Virus record (IMG/VR): IMGVR_UViG_3300042261_001239
Coordinates: 1 to 47,061 of that record
Strand: one strand, 5' to 3'
DNA length: 47,061 nt
Origin: a virus
Both the position numbers and the translations under genes were made by a program. Positions 15,847-23,889 of the stretch are shown in pieces (the first letter of the stretch is position 1; each line of letters starts with the position of its first letter). The notes beneath the pieces were generated by a model that saw only the letters and a program-made list of their open reading frames with translations, was not told the DNA's origin and ran no database searches.

Positions 15847-18687
15847 ATGGATTTAATAACAAAACTACAAAATCTAAAAGAATCTACTCAGTCTAGAGAG
15901 GTTAAGGATTTGTGTGACACCTACATTAACGAATTGAAGAGTGGAAACACCTCCGTTAACGAGTCTCTAATCGTAGAATCTTTGGAGGAAAAGATCGAAA
16001 ATACAATTTCTCCTCTGGAAGCTCTTAGAAACGAAGAGCTAGAAAGATCTAAGTCTAGAGCTAAAATGCTAGCAGAGTCTTGGGGAGGGATAAATTCTTT
16101 CTCACCTTCTAGAAATGCTGGTTCCTATGTTGATGGGGAGAAGAAAGAAGAAAGAAGAGTTAGCGAGATTGAGGGAAAGCTTAATGAAGCTCTTTCTGAA
16201 ATGGCTAGATTTGATAAAGCTGCCGAATCTTACGTAAACTCAAACAGAGTTGAAGAACTAGGAGTTCTAGAATCTGTTCTATCTTTGGTTCAAAAGCCAA
16301 TTTATGAACATGCTAGCTTTAAACTTCTTTGCGAAAACTATGTAAATCTAATTAAGAATAAATCCATCCCTGAGTATTGGATTGCAGAGTCTTTCGTTTC
16401 TGACTTCACTAACTACTCTTGGGACTCTAGTGTTAAAGAAGCAGTTAATAGAATTACTGAATCCATTAATACTCTAAGACCTGAGATCGAAGTTTCTAAA
16501 GCCCTTTATCAGATTCAGAACACAGGAAATTCTGATTTTTATTCCCCCGTGAAGGAATCTATTTCCAAATGGTTAGTTTCTGAGTCTAAGTCTATCCCTG
16601 CATTATCAAAAGAGCTAGGGGTTTGGTCTTTCAATCCGATCGTTAGAAACTTGATTAATACTCTTTCTGTATTAGAATCAAACGGATCTAAGGTTAATCT
16701 CCCTATGGTTAATGGAAATTCTGAAGTTAAGAAAGTTTACTCCCCAGTACTGGTTGAAGGAGGAAAAACTATTTTTGCAATAGGAAAAACTCTTTTCGAA
16801 GGATCCTCAGAAGGAATAAGAAAAATTTCTAATAATGAAATTGCTTCTCTAGACAAAGAATTTATGGGTCTTCTAGAATCTTTTTATACTAATGGGGTTA
16901 AAGCAGATTCTAAGGGAATTTCTATCTATTCAGGAGACACTAGAATTTCTATCGTTCAGGAGAACGAAGAGAATAAGATTTACATTAATAATGACGTAGC
17001 TAGATTTGATGATTACAATCAGCTTGCAAAGATAATTTCTCTAAAAGTTTCTAATACTCTTGGACTAAATGAAAATAAAATCATCTACGACGTTATCAGG
17101 ATTTATGAAAATTTTGATAGTATAGTAGAATTGGATTTTGCTAAGACCATTGTTTCTAAGATCTATGAAGGAGCTTCTGTTAACCTTATCAAGTGGGACG
17201 GAAAAATGTATCTTCACAAGATTAACGAGTCAATGAGAGAAAATTCTCTCTATTCAGTAAACGGATCTCAAGCTTCTAACATAGTTAAAGACTTTTTGAG
17301 ATACGACATTTCAGAAGGATTAACCGAGTTCTTGGACGGAGAGAAGAAGATAAAGTCCATCATGCTTAACGATAGAAAGAAAGTTATTGAAAATATTTCT
17401 ATCGTAGAGTCCGAAATGAAGAAAATCGAAGCTCTAGTTGCTACTAATCCTCTATACAAAGGATCCAAGCAGCTTTCTCAAGCTTATAATATCCTTGAGA
17501 ATGAGCTCCAGTCTCTTAAATCTAAATGGTCTACAATCAATGCAGAACTAGATTCTATTGACAACAATTCAGTAGAAATTGAAGATCTGATGGAAGATTC
17601 TAAATTTACCGTAGGAGACTATGTTAAAGTTAAAGAGAACGGAAATACTGGAAAGATTATTTCGGTAGACACAACTTCTGGTTCTTACACTGTTCTTTTA
17701 GATAGTGGAAAAACTGGAGATTATGGTGTAGAAGACATTATGGATCTAGAAGATGCTTTCAAAAAATCTTCCGATGAGAATGAAGAAGGAGGAGTAAAAG
17801 AATCTACACAGCCTCTTGCTAAAGCACCTTCAACTGGAAAAAATCCGCACGGAAAATCTCCAGCTCAAGTTATGAGATCTAGCATTTCTATTGCTCCTTC
17901 TAACAAGTCTCAAGATAAATCCGGAAAAACAGACGTTGAAAATCTTAAAGATGCAAATCTTGAAGAAGCTCCTAATAGCAAGAACAAACCTACTGACTAT
18001 GAAGTTAACGACGAAATTGGGTACAATCTAGAAGAATCCCAAGATTCTTTAGTAGTAGCTCCAGGTGGAAAATCTAAAGCGGACATGTCTACAGAATTTG
18101 AAAAATCTGGACTCAAAGCTGCTAATTTAGCTAAAGCTCCTGGTAAAGAAGAAGGAGACGCGGATTATAAAGTACACTTTCCCGAGCCAAAGGGAAATAA
18201 GAAGGCTGAAGTAATGGGAAATTCTCATTTAGCTTCTGCTCCGGGAATGGGAAAGTCTAAAATGGACGAGTCTGATCTTTCTAAGCTCAATCCAGAACTA
18301 GCTACAGCTCCAGGAAAAGCTGAAGGAGATGCAGGATATGCTATCAAGTATCCACATCCTTCTTCTCACAGCCCCGAAATAGACAACCCTTCTAATATGA
18401 ACTTAGCAGATACCCCCGAAAAGGGATCTAAAGTTCCAGCTAAAGACAAAACTAATCCTAACTTTGCTATCGCTCCTGGTAAACTAGTAGGAGATGCTGG
18501 ATATGAAGTTGAATACCCAGAACATGTTGGAGGAGAGGAATATATCGACGACCTAGACACCATGAACTTAGCTGGTACCCCTTCAAAGGGAGCTGAAGGA
18601 GATATTGACTATGAGGTTAATTCCGAAATGGGATACAACCTAACAGAAGGGTTTGAAAGACCTAGTCCTGAACTAAAAAAAAATTAA
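15847..18687 (+). CDS. Large internal-protein-like polypeptide with C-terminal repeats (frame interrupted at an A9 tract)
   Basis: 946 residues as read. The N-terminus MDLITKLQNLKESTQ has a possible gp21 site (LKE before S, 10-13) and further VNE-S and IVE-S steps by residue 45. Residues 40-580 are mostly helical. About 586-635 is a small SH3/KOW-like domain (GDYVKVKENGNTGKI, then YTVLLDSGKTGDYGVEDI). From about 655 there are degenerate repeats with an 'NLA-x-APGK-x-x-GDA-x-Y-x-V-x-YP' pattern. The stop at 18685 follows nine A. In the -1 frame, coding sequence of the same style continues to 18872, so the true product is probably about 1008 residues. Two late-type boxes precede it. Confidence 0.8.
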   Translation: MDLITKLQNLKESTQSREVKDLCDTYINELKSGNTSVNESLIVESLEEKIENTISPLEALRNEELERSKSRAKMLAESWGGINSFSPSRNAGSYVDGEKKEERRVSEIEGKLNEALSEMARFDKAAESYVNSNRVEELGVLESVLSLVQKPIYEHASFKLLCENYVNLIKNKSIPEYWIAESFVSDFTNYSWDSSVKEAVNRITESINTLRPEIEVSKALYQIQNTGNSDFYSPVKESISKWLVSESKSIPALSKELGVWSFNPIVRNLINTLSVLESNGSKVNLPMVNGNSEVKKVYSPVLVEGGKTIFAIGKTLFEGSSEGIRKISNNEIASLDKEFMGLLESFYTNGVKADSKGISIYSGDTRISIVQENEENKIYINNDVARFDDYNQLAKIISLKVSNTLGLNENKIIYDVIRIYENFDSIVELDFAKTIVSKIYEGASVNLIKWDGKMYLHKINESMRENSLYSVNGSQASNIVKDFLRYDISEGLTEFLDGEKKIKSIMLNDRKKVIENISIVESEMKKIEALVATNPLYKGSKQLSQAYNILENELQSLKSKWSTINAELDSIDNNSVEIEDLMEDSKFTVGDYVKVKENGNTGKIISVDTTSGSYTVLLDSGKTGDYGVEDIMDLEDAFKKSSDENEEGGVKESTQPLAKAPSTGKNPHGKSPAQVMRSSISIAPSNKSQDKSGKTDVENLKDANLEEAPNSKNKPTDYEVNDEIGYNLEESQDSLVVAPGGKSKADMSTEFEKSGLKAANLAKAPGKEEGDADYKVHFPEPKGNKKAEVMGNSHLASAPGMGKSKMDESDLSKLNPELATAPGKAEGDAGYAIKYPHPSSHSPEIDNPSNMNLADTPEKGSKVPAKDKTNPNFAIAPGKLVGDAGYEVEYPEHVGGEEYIDDLDTMNLAGTPSKGAEGDIDYEVNSEMGYNLTEGFERPSPELKKN

Positions 18688-18872
18688 AATCGGCTCTTGG
18701 TAAAGTTTGGTCTTTTGCTCCCGAGAACGAAGAGCAAGAAGCTAAAAAGCCAAAGCCCGAGATAGAAAGTCTCGAAGGAAAAATGAGTGTAGCCCCAGAC
18801 GGCAAAAAGAAAAAGTCTGAGGATACACTCATTTCCAATGAAGACGAAGGGGACGAACAAGAGAAAGAATAA
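18675..18872 (+). CDS. -1 frame continuation of the repeat protein
   Basis: After the A9 tract (18675-18683), the -1 frame is open to TAA 18870-18872. It encodes a K/E/P-rich tail with SALGKVWSFAPENEEQEAKK and MSVAPDGKKKKSEDT. The SVAP and GK-rich style matches the upstream repeats, and no other gene explains this 190-base stretch. Either the A9 tract is a slippage site (polymerase or ribosome) or a base was lost in sequencing; ten A would restore one frame. The next gene starts 6 bases after this stop, the spacing expected if this is the true end. Confidence 0.65.
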   Translation, partial: KKKLKSALGKVWSFAPENEEQEAKKPKPEIESLEGKMSVAPDGKKKKSEDTLISNEDEGDEQEKE

Positions 18873-18878
18873 TTTAAA

Positions 18879-19670
18879 ATGAGAATAAAATCATATTTAG
18901 AGTTTATTAACGAGGCAGAAACTGTCCCACATTCAGAGAAAGAAATTGCGGGCCTAGCTAAAGATCCTAAAATAATATCTCTAGTTTCAAAGATAGTTAA
19001 AAAAGATTCCTCTGAAGTTAAGAAAAAAATTGAGTCTTCTTCTCAAGTTACAGAAGAGGAAGATCTAAACGAGTCACTAGGAATAACTCTTGCTTTGGCT
19101 CTCCCGATGATTTTAGAAGCTGGAGGGTCCCTAGCCAATTTGATCAAAAGAAATTTTGGTCTGGACGAGAAAAAAATGGAAGAATATAAAAATTGGGAAT
19201 TTGAATATGAAAAACTAAAGAAAGAAATAGGAGAGCACAAGAAGTCCCTTACCAGTCTTTCAAACCCCTCAGAAAAAACAAAACACGAAGAAATGTTGGA
19301 GAGGTTAAAAAAAATGAAAGAAGAAAGAGATGAGAAGTTCGGGTCAAAAGTGGGAGAAAAGCTTACCCATGCAGGACACTCTTTACATAAAGTTTATACT
19401 GGCCCAATTAGAGCTTTATTGTGGGGGGTGTCTAAATTTACTTCCCCAACTAGCGATCTAAGAAAGAAGGAAATTAGAGATAAAATAGCAAATATTGTAT
19501 ATGCTGCTTTAATGGTTGGATATGCAGGATATGGAGTTTGGCATTCTTTATCTCATCTAAGTGGAGTTTCGGAAGCAGCTACAGCTATCTTAGACGGAAC
19601 AAAGGGAGGAAAGAGCGTTTCTGAAATCCTAGCTGGAATTCCTTCTCTGATAAAAGCTTTTGCTGTATAA
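18879..19670 (+). CDS. Predicted capsid-targeted internal protein
   Basis: 263 residues. The N-terminus MRIKSYLEFINEAE is the best match in the window to the T4 capsid-targeting sequence (MKTYQEFIAEA), with a site INE before A13. A second likely site, LNE before S66, follows an acidic stretch. The mature part has a hydrophobic helix (SLGITLALALPMILEAGGSL, 66-85), a coiled coil (about 95-155), and another hydrophobic helix near 203-222 (NIVYAALMVGYAGYGVW). Cleaved, it could be a packaged protein able to interact with membranes after ejection. This is inference from motif and composition; no enzyme motif is visible. Confidence 0.75.
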   Translation: MRIKSYLEFINEAETVPHSEKEIAGLAKDPKIISLVSKIVKKDSSEVKKKIESSSQVTEEEDLNESLGITLALALPMILEAGGSLANLIKRNFGLDEKKMEEYKNWEFEYEKLKKEIGEHKKSLTSLSNPSEKTKHEEMLERLKKMKEERDEKFGSKVGEKLTHAGHSLHKVYTGPIRALLWGVSKFTSPTSDLRKKEIRDKIANIVYAALMVGYAGYGVWHSLSHLSGVSEAATAILDGTKGGKSVSEILAGIPSLIKAFAV

Positions 19671-19701
19671 ACTAGGGAATCTATTTTCCTTTAAAAAAAT
19701 T

Positions 19702-19711
19702 GATATATAAA
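19702..19711 (+). promoter_or_regulatory. Putative late promoter box, very close to the start codon
   Basis: GATATATAAA ends 5 bases before the ATG at 19717. If used as a -10 box, the transcript would be leaderless or nearly so. Confidence 0.45.
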
Positions 19712-19716
19712 AAACT

Positions 19717-20046
19717 ATGAAAAACCTAATGACTTTCGGACAACTTAACGAATCTCAGATATTTGAAGCTTTTGGAAAAGGTGCAGGTAACGGGCTGAAT
19801 CCTCTCTTCAAGAAAAACTTTATGGACATGGCTACTAAAGCATATGGATATAAGGCAAGTGGAGAAACTCTTTCTAGAGATATCGACGGAATTAAATCTA
19901 CTATCACGGTGAAAGATTCGGGGATAAAGTCTGATTTAATTGGAGATTATCCCCTAACCAAAACTAAAGCTGTAGACTACGTTAAATTTTTGAATAAAGT
20001 AGGAGACGAAGCAAGAAAACAAGCTAAAAAAGCAGTTAAAAAATAA
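19717..20046 (+). CDS. Small predicted capsid-targeted internal protein
   Basis: 109 residues, basic. The N-terminus MKNLMTFGQLNESQIFEAFG has two possible gp21 sites: LNE before S13 and IFE before A18. The mature remainder is lysine-rich with a C-terminal KQAKKAVKK, suitable for DNA contact, as in T4 internal proteins. It overlaps the next gene by one base (TAATG). No family recognised. Confidence 0.72.
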   Translation: MKNLMTFGQLNESQIFEAFGKGAGNGLNPLFKKNFMDMATKAYGYKASGETLSRDIDGIKSTITVKDSGIKSDLIGDYPLTKTKAVDYVKFLNKVGDEARKQAKKAVKK

Positions 20047-20687
20047 TGAAGAATCTTAAAAGTTTTAGCGATTTTTCAATAAGTGACGATTTTCACGTAG
20101 TTGAAAGTATCTTTATAGACGTTCAGCCGGACAACTATTTTGAGGGAGTTCTTCTCGAGGCTAAAAAATTCATTGACCAGAAAGAGCTCGCAGAAGAAGT
20201 AAAAAAATCTTTAGCTGACGGAGAGATTGTTTATATTAAAGTACTGGGAAATCCAAAAAGACCTGTTAGAACGGTAACCCACAACTTGGCTAAAATGCTG
20301 GTAGAACTTATAAATTCTGTTGCTTATGGGGAATTTAGAAGAAGATGGTCCAATCTAAGTGAAGAACAATTTGACGAGGTAATTGCTACCACTTTAAAAG
20401 ATGTTCTACAGGACTGGCACAAAAGCGTCGATAAGCCAGGTCTAACAGATGGACAGATTTATGGTAATTTGAGGACCCTCATTAAAACTAGATTACTAGG
20501 TGCAAACAATCAACTTATGAGGAAAGTGGTTAAAGAGCCCTCCGGGTCTAGCCAAGTTGACTATGATGCAGTAGACAGAGCAGTAAACAAAATCCTAACC
20601 GGAACTACAGATAGACCTTATAGACCAGCAGTAAAAGCTCCCGAGCCCGGAGAGAAGAGCTGGTTCGACTACGATCCAAACATGTGA
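20046..20687 (+). CDS. Predicted capsid-targeted protein of unknown function
   Basis: 213 residues, starting on the last base of the previous stop. It begins MKNLKSFSDFSISDDF, sharing MKNL-x-x-F with 6691 and 19717. Possible protease sites are VVE before S21 and, more convincingly, LLE before A39. The mature part has an alpha/beta domain with VYIKVLGNPKRPVRTV, a helical FRRRWSNLSEEQFDEV segment and a proline-rich acidic tail ending WFDYDPNM. No catalytic motif is recognised. A strong terminator follows directly, closing this late unit. Confidence 0.7.
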   Translation: MKNLKSFSDFSISDDFHVVESIFIDVQPDNYFEGVLLEAKKFIDQKELAEEVKKSLADGEIVYIKVLGNPKRPVRTVTHNLAKMLVELINSVAYGEFRRRWSNLSEEQFDEVIATTLKDVLQDWHKSVDKPGLTDGQIYGNLRTLIKTRLLGANNQLMRKVVKEPSGSSQVDYDAVDRAVNKILTGTTDRPYRPAVKAPEPGEKSWFDYDPNM

Positions 20688-20705
20688 TCGGAATTTTCCG
20701 AAACT

Positions 20706-20753
20706 AAATCCGCACTAGTTGATATAACAAATTAAGTGCGGATTTATTTTTTA
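20706..20753 (+). terminator. Intrinsic terminator
   Basis: AAATCCGCACT at 20706-20716 pairs perfectly with AGTGCGGATTT at 20735-20745 (11 bp), loop of 18 bases, followed by ATTTTTT. It separates the cargo genes from the gp55-like gene. Confidence 0.88.
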
Positions 20754-20770
20754 CGCTAAAATATTTTTAA

Positions 20771-21127
20771 ATGGCAGACTACGTTAAAAACTCAGATTTG
20801 ATGAAGGCAATTTTGGAATCTAAAGAAAAGGGCCAATTAACTCCTCAAACAATTAGCATGTTCTATTTGATGATACAAGGGATATCAAAGAAGATGGCAT
20901 ATAAAGACCCAGAAGATAAAGAGGACTGTATGGCTTTTGCTATGGAAGACCTTTGTAAATACTGGGATAGATTCGATCCCCAGAAGTCCAACAACCCTTT
21001 TGCATACTACACTCAAATTGCTAAAAATGGATTTGCTAAAGGGTGGAAGAAAATTCATCCCCCAAAATCTCCAAAAACCATTCCTTTTTCTCATATAACG
21101 GGAGAGGATAATTCCTACAACGTTTGA
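20771..21127 (+). CDS. 55: Late-transcription sigma factor, short T4 gp55-like
   Basis: T4 gp55 directs host RNA polymerase to late promoters. This 118-residue protein aligns by eye with the first two-thirds of gp55. Shared features are the start YVKNSDLMKAIL (T4 YVNNKELLQAII), the segment GISKKMAYKD (T4 GLSKRFNFSG), an acidic DCMAFAMEDLCKYWDRFD helix, and PFAYYTQIAKNGFAKGWKK (T4 PHAYITQACFNAFVQRIKK). T4 gp55 has 185 residues, and the C-terminal sliding-clamp-binding part seems absent here. The protein would recognise the GATATATAA boxes found before virion genes (inference). It starts after a terminator and overlaps no other gene. Confidence 0.8.
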   Translation: MADYVKNSDLMKAILESKEKGQLTPQTISMFYLMIQGISKKMAYKDPEDKEDCMAFAMEDLCKYWDRFDPQKSNNPFAYYTQIAKNGFAKGWKKIHPPKSPKTIPFSHITGEDNSYNV

Positions 21128-21130
21128 TTT

Positions 21131-21613
21131 ATGTCGATCAAGAAAGTAAAGCCCAATGGAAGATACAAGTCCGGTCTTTACGAGCCACTAAATCCGGACA
21201 AATACATAGGAGATCCCCACAATATTGTGTGTAGATCTTCCTGGGAATTTAGATTTTGTAAATACTGCGACACCAATGAAAAAATACTAAAGTGGTCTTC
21301 TGAGCCCCTCCAAATTCCTTACTATAATCCGCTAGACAAAAAGGAACATACCTATCATGTAGATTTTTATATGAGAATTCTAAAGGACGATGGGATAGAA
21401 GCGGATTGGATAGTTGAAATAAAACCAGAGTCTCAGTACAAAAAACCAGAGCTAACTCAGCCTCACACACTCCCCAAGTTAAAAGCATATAACGAAAAAA
21501 TGCAGCTTTGGATCACGAACCAGTCTAAGTTTAAAGCTGCTAGAGAATGGGCATCTAAAAGAAACTATAATTTTGGAGTCATAGACGAAAATTTCCTATT
21601 TAAAAGTCCCTAA
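21131..21613 (+). CDS. 4: Head completion protein (T4 gp4/gp50-like)
   Basis: 160 residues (T4 gp4: 150). The family pattern is visible: KYIGDPHNIVCRSSWEFRFCKY near the N-terminus (T4 has KYRGDPKKITYRSNWE), then KWSSEPLQIPYYNP, YHVDFYMRI, WIVEIKPESQ, and a C-terminal helix with TNQSKFKAAREWASKRNYNF. The fold is nuclease-like, with D/E residues in VDF and EIKP as in PD-(D/E)XK proteins. In T4 it completes the filled head before tail joining. It lies 3 bases after the gp55-like gene and 3 bases before the next gene. Confidence 0.88.
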   Translation: MSIKKVKPNGRYKSGLYEPLNPDKYIGDPHNIVCRSSWEFRFCKYCDTNEKILKWSSEPLQIPYYNPLDKKEHTYHVDFYMRILKDDGIEADWIVEIKPESQYKKPELTQPHTLPKLKAYNEKMQLWITNQSKFKAAREWASKRNYNFGVIDENFLFKSP

Positions 21614-21616
21614 TAA

Positions 21617-22225
21617 ATGGATTTTAGAGAAAAAATAATAGAATACAGAAAAGAAGCTCCTTCCGTTGCTTCGTTGTCTACTAAAACGGACCTTTATTTT
21701 CTAGAAAAATATGGGAACAGGGGAGAAGGAGGAACTTTTAAATACAACGGAGTTTTATATCCCGGTAGTATTTATTTTTTTAATTATAACACAGATTCTA
21801 AAATTACAGACAAAGTTAAGTTTATCGATAGGAATCCCCTAGTTCTTTACATTTCCTCAGAAAGAGTAAATCAAGAGCTGATAGTAAAGTGCATAGATTT
21901 AACCATAACTCCCCCGGATCAAAGAGTTGAGATTCTCCAAAGACTGTATGAAAAATTTTCAGGGATTTTGGAGAACAACGAAAAGAAAACTTTTAAAGGG
22001 GAATCTCCCGACCCTATACTTTTAAATTCTAAAGATCTTCCTCAGATTTTTAAAGATACAGGATATAAATTTTCTTTTACAGGGTTCAAGTTTAAGTATA
22101 TGGAGCAAGTTAAGTTTGTAGACTATTCCGACTGGTATAAACTTCCTTATTTAAAATATTCTCTCGTTCAAGGGATGTCCATCAACGAGATATATAATGA
22201 CTATAGATCGAAATTAAAAGAGTAA
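21617..22225 (+). CDS. Conserved phage protein of unknown function
   Basis: 202 residues. The segment GVLYPGSIYFFNYNTDSKIT followed by FIDRNPLVLYI is a pattern I associate with a widespread phage family of unknown function found near structural genes (PG-x-IY-x-F-x-Y ... D-x-x-PLVL). The second half has LKYSLVQGMSINEIYNDYR. No catalytic motif, signal or membrane segment. It stands between head completion gp4 and the first portal gene, which favours a head, neck or baseplate role; it is not recognisably T4 gp53 or gp2. Confidence 0.72.
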   Translation: MDFREKIIEYRKEAPSVASLSTKTDLYFLEKYGNRGEGGTFKYNGVLYPGSIYFFNYNTDSKITDKVKFIDRNPLVLYISSERVNQELIVKCIDLTITPPDQRVEILQRLYEKFSGILENNEKKTFKGESPDPILLNSKDLPQIFKDTGYKFSFTGFKFKYMEQVKFVDYSDWYKLPYLKYSLVQGMSINEIYNDYRSKLKE

Positions 22226-22257
22226 CTATATCTATAAAGTAAAGACTTAAAAAGTAA

Positions 22258-23883
22258 ATGGCAGGTTTTATAGAAAATCCACAGGGCAGCCCAATATTCC
22301 AAAGAATTAGAGATTCGGTTAAGAATCTAAGTAATTTTGGTTTAAACTATGGGGACATGGTGGTAAAAAATTCCCAGGCCATTGGACAAACGGAAGCAGC
22401 CTTTTTAAAGAAAGGTTTAATCGAAGACGAGACTATGCTATATGCCTTGGCTAGGCAAGATACAACTTCTAAGCAGTACGTTTCTTATTTTGATAAAGAC
22501 TATAAGGGAAAAAGAGATTATCTAAGAAAATTTTCCCTTAATCCAGAGATCGAATTTATTCTCGATCTTGTTAGTGACGAGTCTATTTCTTACGATACCC
22601 ATAACTTCTTCGCCTATCCAGCCTTTTTAAATTTAACGGGGCTAAAAGAAAAAGTCATAGAAAAAATAAATGAAAATTATAAGAAGCTCTATGACATGTT
22701 TGGCTTCACCGACGATATTAGTGCTTGGCAATACTTTAAGCAGTTCCTGGTAGATGGATATGTAGCTTTTGAAATTATCTACGATGATAAGGGAAAGAAT
22801 ATCATTGGATTTAAAGAGATCGACGCAATGACTCTAATGCCTTCTGTAGAGAAGCAAAAAGATGGAACCTATCTCAATGTTTGGTGGCAATATTTTAAAG
22901 ATCCTAGAAGAAAAAGGATGCTTTATGACTCCCAAATTATCTATATCTCTTATGCTAAGGGAAACACTGTTTCGAGAGTAAGCTACACCGAAAGACTTAT
23001 TAGACCCTATAACATCTTAAGAATTATAGAATACACGAGAGTTATTTGGTCGGTTATGAATGCTTCCTTTAGAATGAAAATGACTATTCCAATCGGAACT
23101 AGATCCCAACAGAAAGGAATGCAAACACTCGGAGAGCTGATGAGCATTTATAAAGAAGATGTCAGTCTTAACGATCAAAGTGGAGAATTGTTTGTAAACG
23201 GAGCTCCAAAGATACAGTTTTTCAAGAACTATTTGATGCCCTCAGGAGTCAATGGAACACCTACGATAGAGCCAATCAATAACGTTGGTCCTAATCTTAA
23301 TGATCCTGCTCCACTAGCTTATTTCTTTGATAAACTAATTAATGAATCTAAGGTGCCCAATTCCAGATTTACTGGACCTGATGGAGGAACAATGGGAAAA
23401 TATGCTAATGCAGCAGAAGGTCTAGATAAGCAAGAAATTAGATTTGCTAAGTTTATAGATAGACTTAGAACTGCTTTCCAGGACATTTTAGTTAAACCCC
23501 TTTGGATTCAAATGTGTAAAGATTTTCCAGAGTTGGAAAAAGATTACATGTTTAAAAGTCAATTGGGATTGGATTTTGTTTCTGATAACCCTTTCAAGAG
23601 GAATCAAGAGATGGAAATCATCACCAAGAAGAAAGAGTCTGTCGACAAACTTATAGCTCTAACTGATGATACCGGAGGAGGATTTTTCTCGGTCCCCTAC
23701 TTAATAGAAAATTATTTAGGTCTAACCGAAGACGATATCAGAGCAAACGAAGAAGCTAAGAAAAAAGCGGAAGAGAAGAAAAAAGAAGAAGGGGCAGCCC
23801 CGGCAGCAGGAGCAGCTCCGGCCGCACCAGCAGCAGAGACTCCAGCAGCAGAGACTCCGGCTGAAACCCCAGCAGCAACTTAA
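22258..23883 (+). CDS. 20: Portal vertex protein (T4 gp20-like), copy 1
   Basis: Forms the dodecameric ring for DNA entry and exit. 541 residues (T4 gp20: 524). Family features: LNPEIEFILDLVSDESI near residue 100, the wing/stem region IIYISYAKGNTVSRVSYTER, and the late helix KQEIRFAKFIDRLRTAFQDI (T4 [20 protein letters not shown]), followed by VKPLWIQMCKDF. The last 45 residues are a low-complexity alanine/proline/glutamate tail with AETPA repeats. A paralogue follows after 6 bases. Confidence 0.93.
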   Translation: MAGFIENPQGSPIFQRIRDSVKNLSNFGLNYGDMVVKNSQAIGQTEAAFLKKGLIEDETMLYALARQDTTSKQYVSYFDKDYKGKRDYLRKFSLNPEIEFILDLVSDESISYDTHNFFAYPAFLNLTGLKEKVIEKINENYKKLYDMFGFTDDISAWQYFKQFLVDGYVAFEIIYDDKGKNIIGFKEIDAMTLMPSVEKQKDGTYLNVWWQYFKDPRRKRMLYDSQIIYISYAKGNTVSRVSYTERLIRPYNILRIIEYTRVIWSVMNASFRMKMTIPIGTRSQQKGMQTLGELMSIYKEDVSLNDQSGELFVNGAPKIQFFKNYLMPSGVNGTPTIEPINNVGPNLNDPAPLAYFFDKLINESKVPNSRFTGPDGGTMGKYANAAEGLDKQEIRFAKFIDRLRTAFQDILVKPLWIQMCKDFPELEKDYMFKSQLGLDFVSDNPFKRNQEMEIITKKKESVDKLIALTDDTGGGFFSVPYLIENYLGLTEDDIRANEEAKKKAEEKKKEEGAAPAAGAAPAAPAAETPAAETPAETPAAT

Positions 23884-23889
23884 GAATAA

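Noticed and set aside
19675-19700. Terminator after the gene at 18879
   Set aside because: GGGAA/TTTCC pairing is short with a G-U pair and no proper T tract after it; too weak to call.
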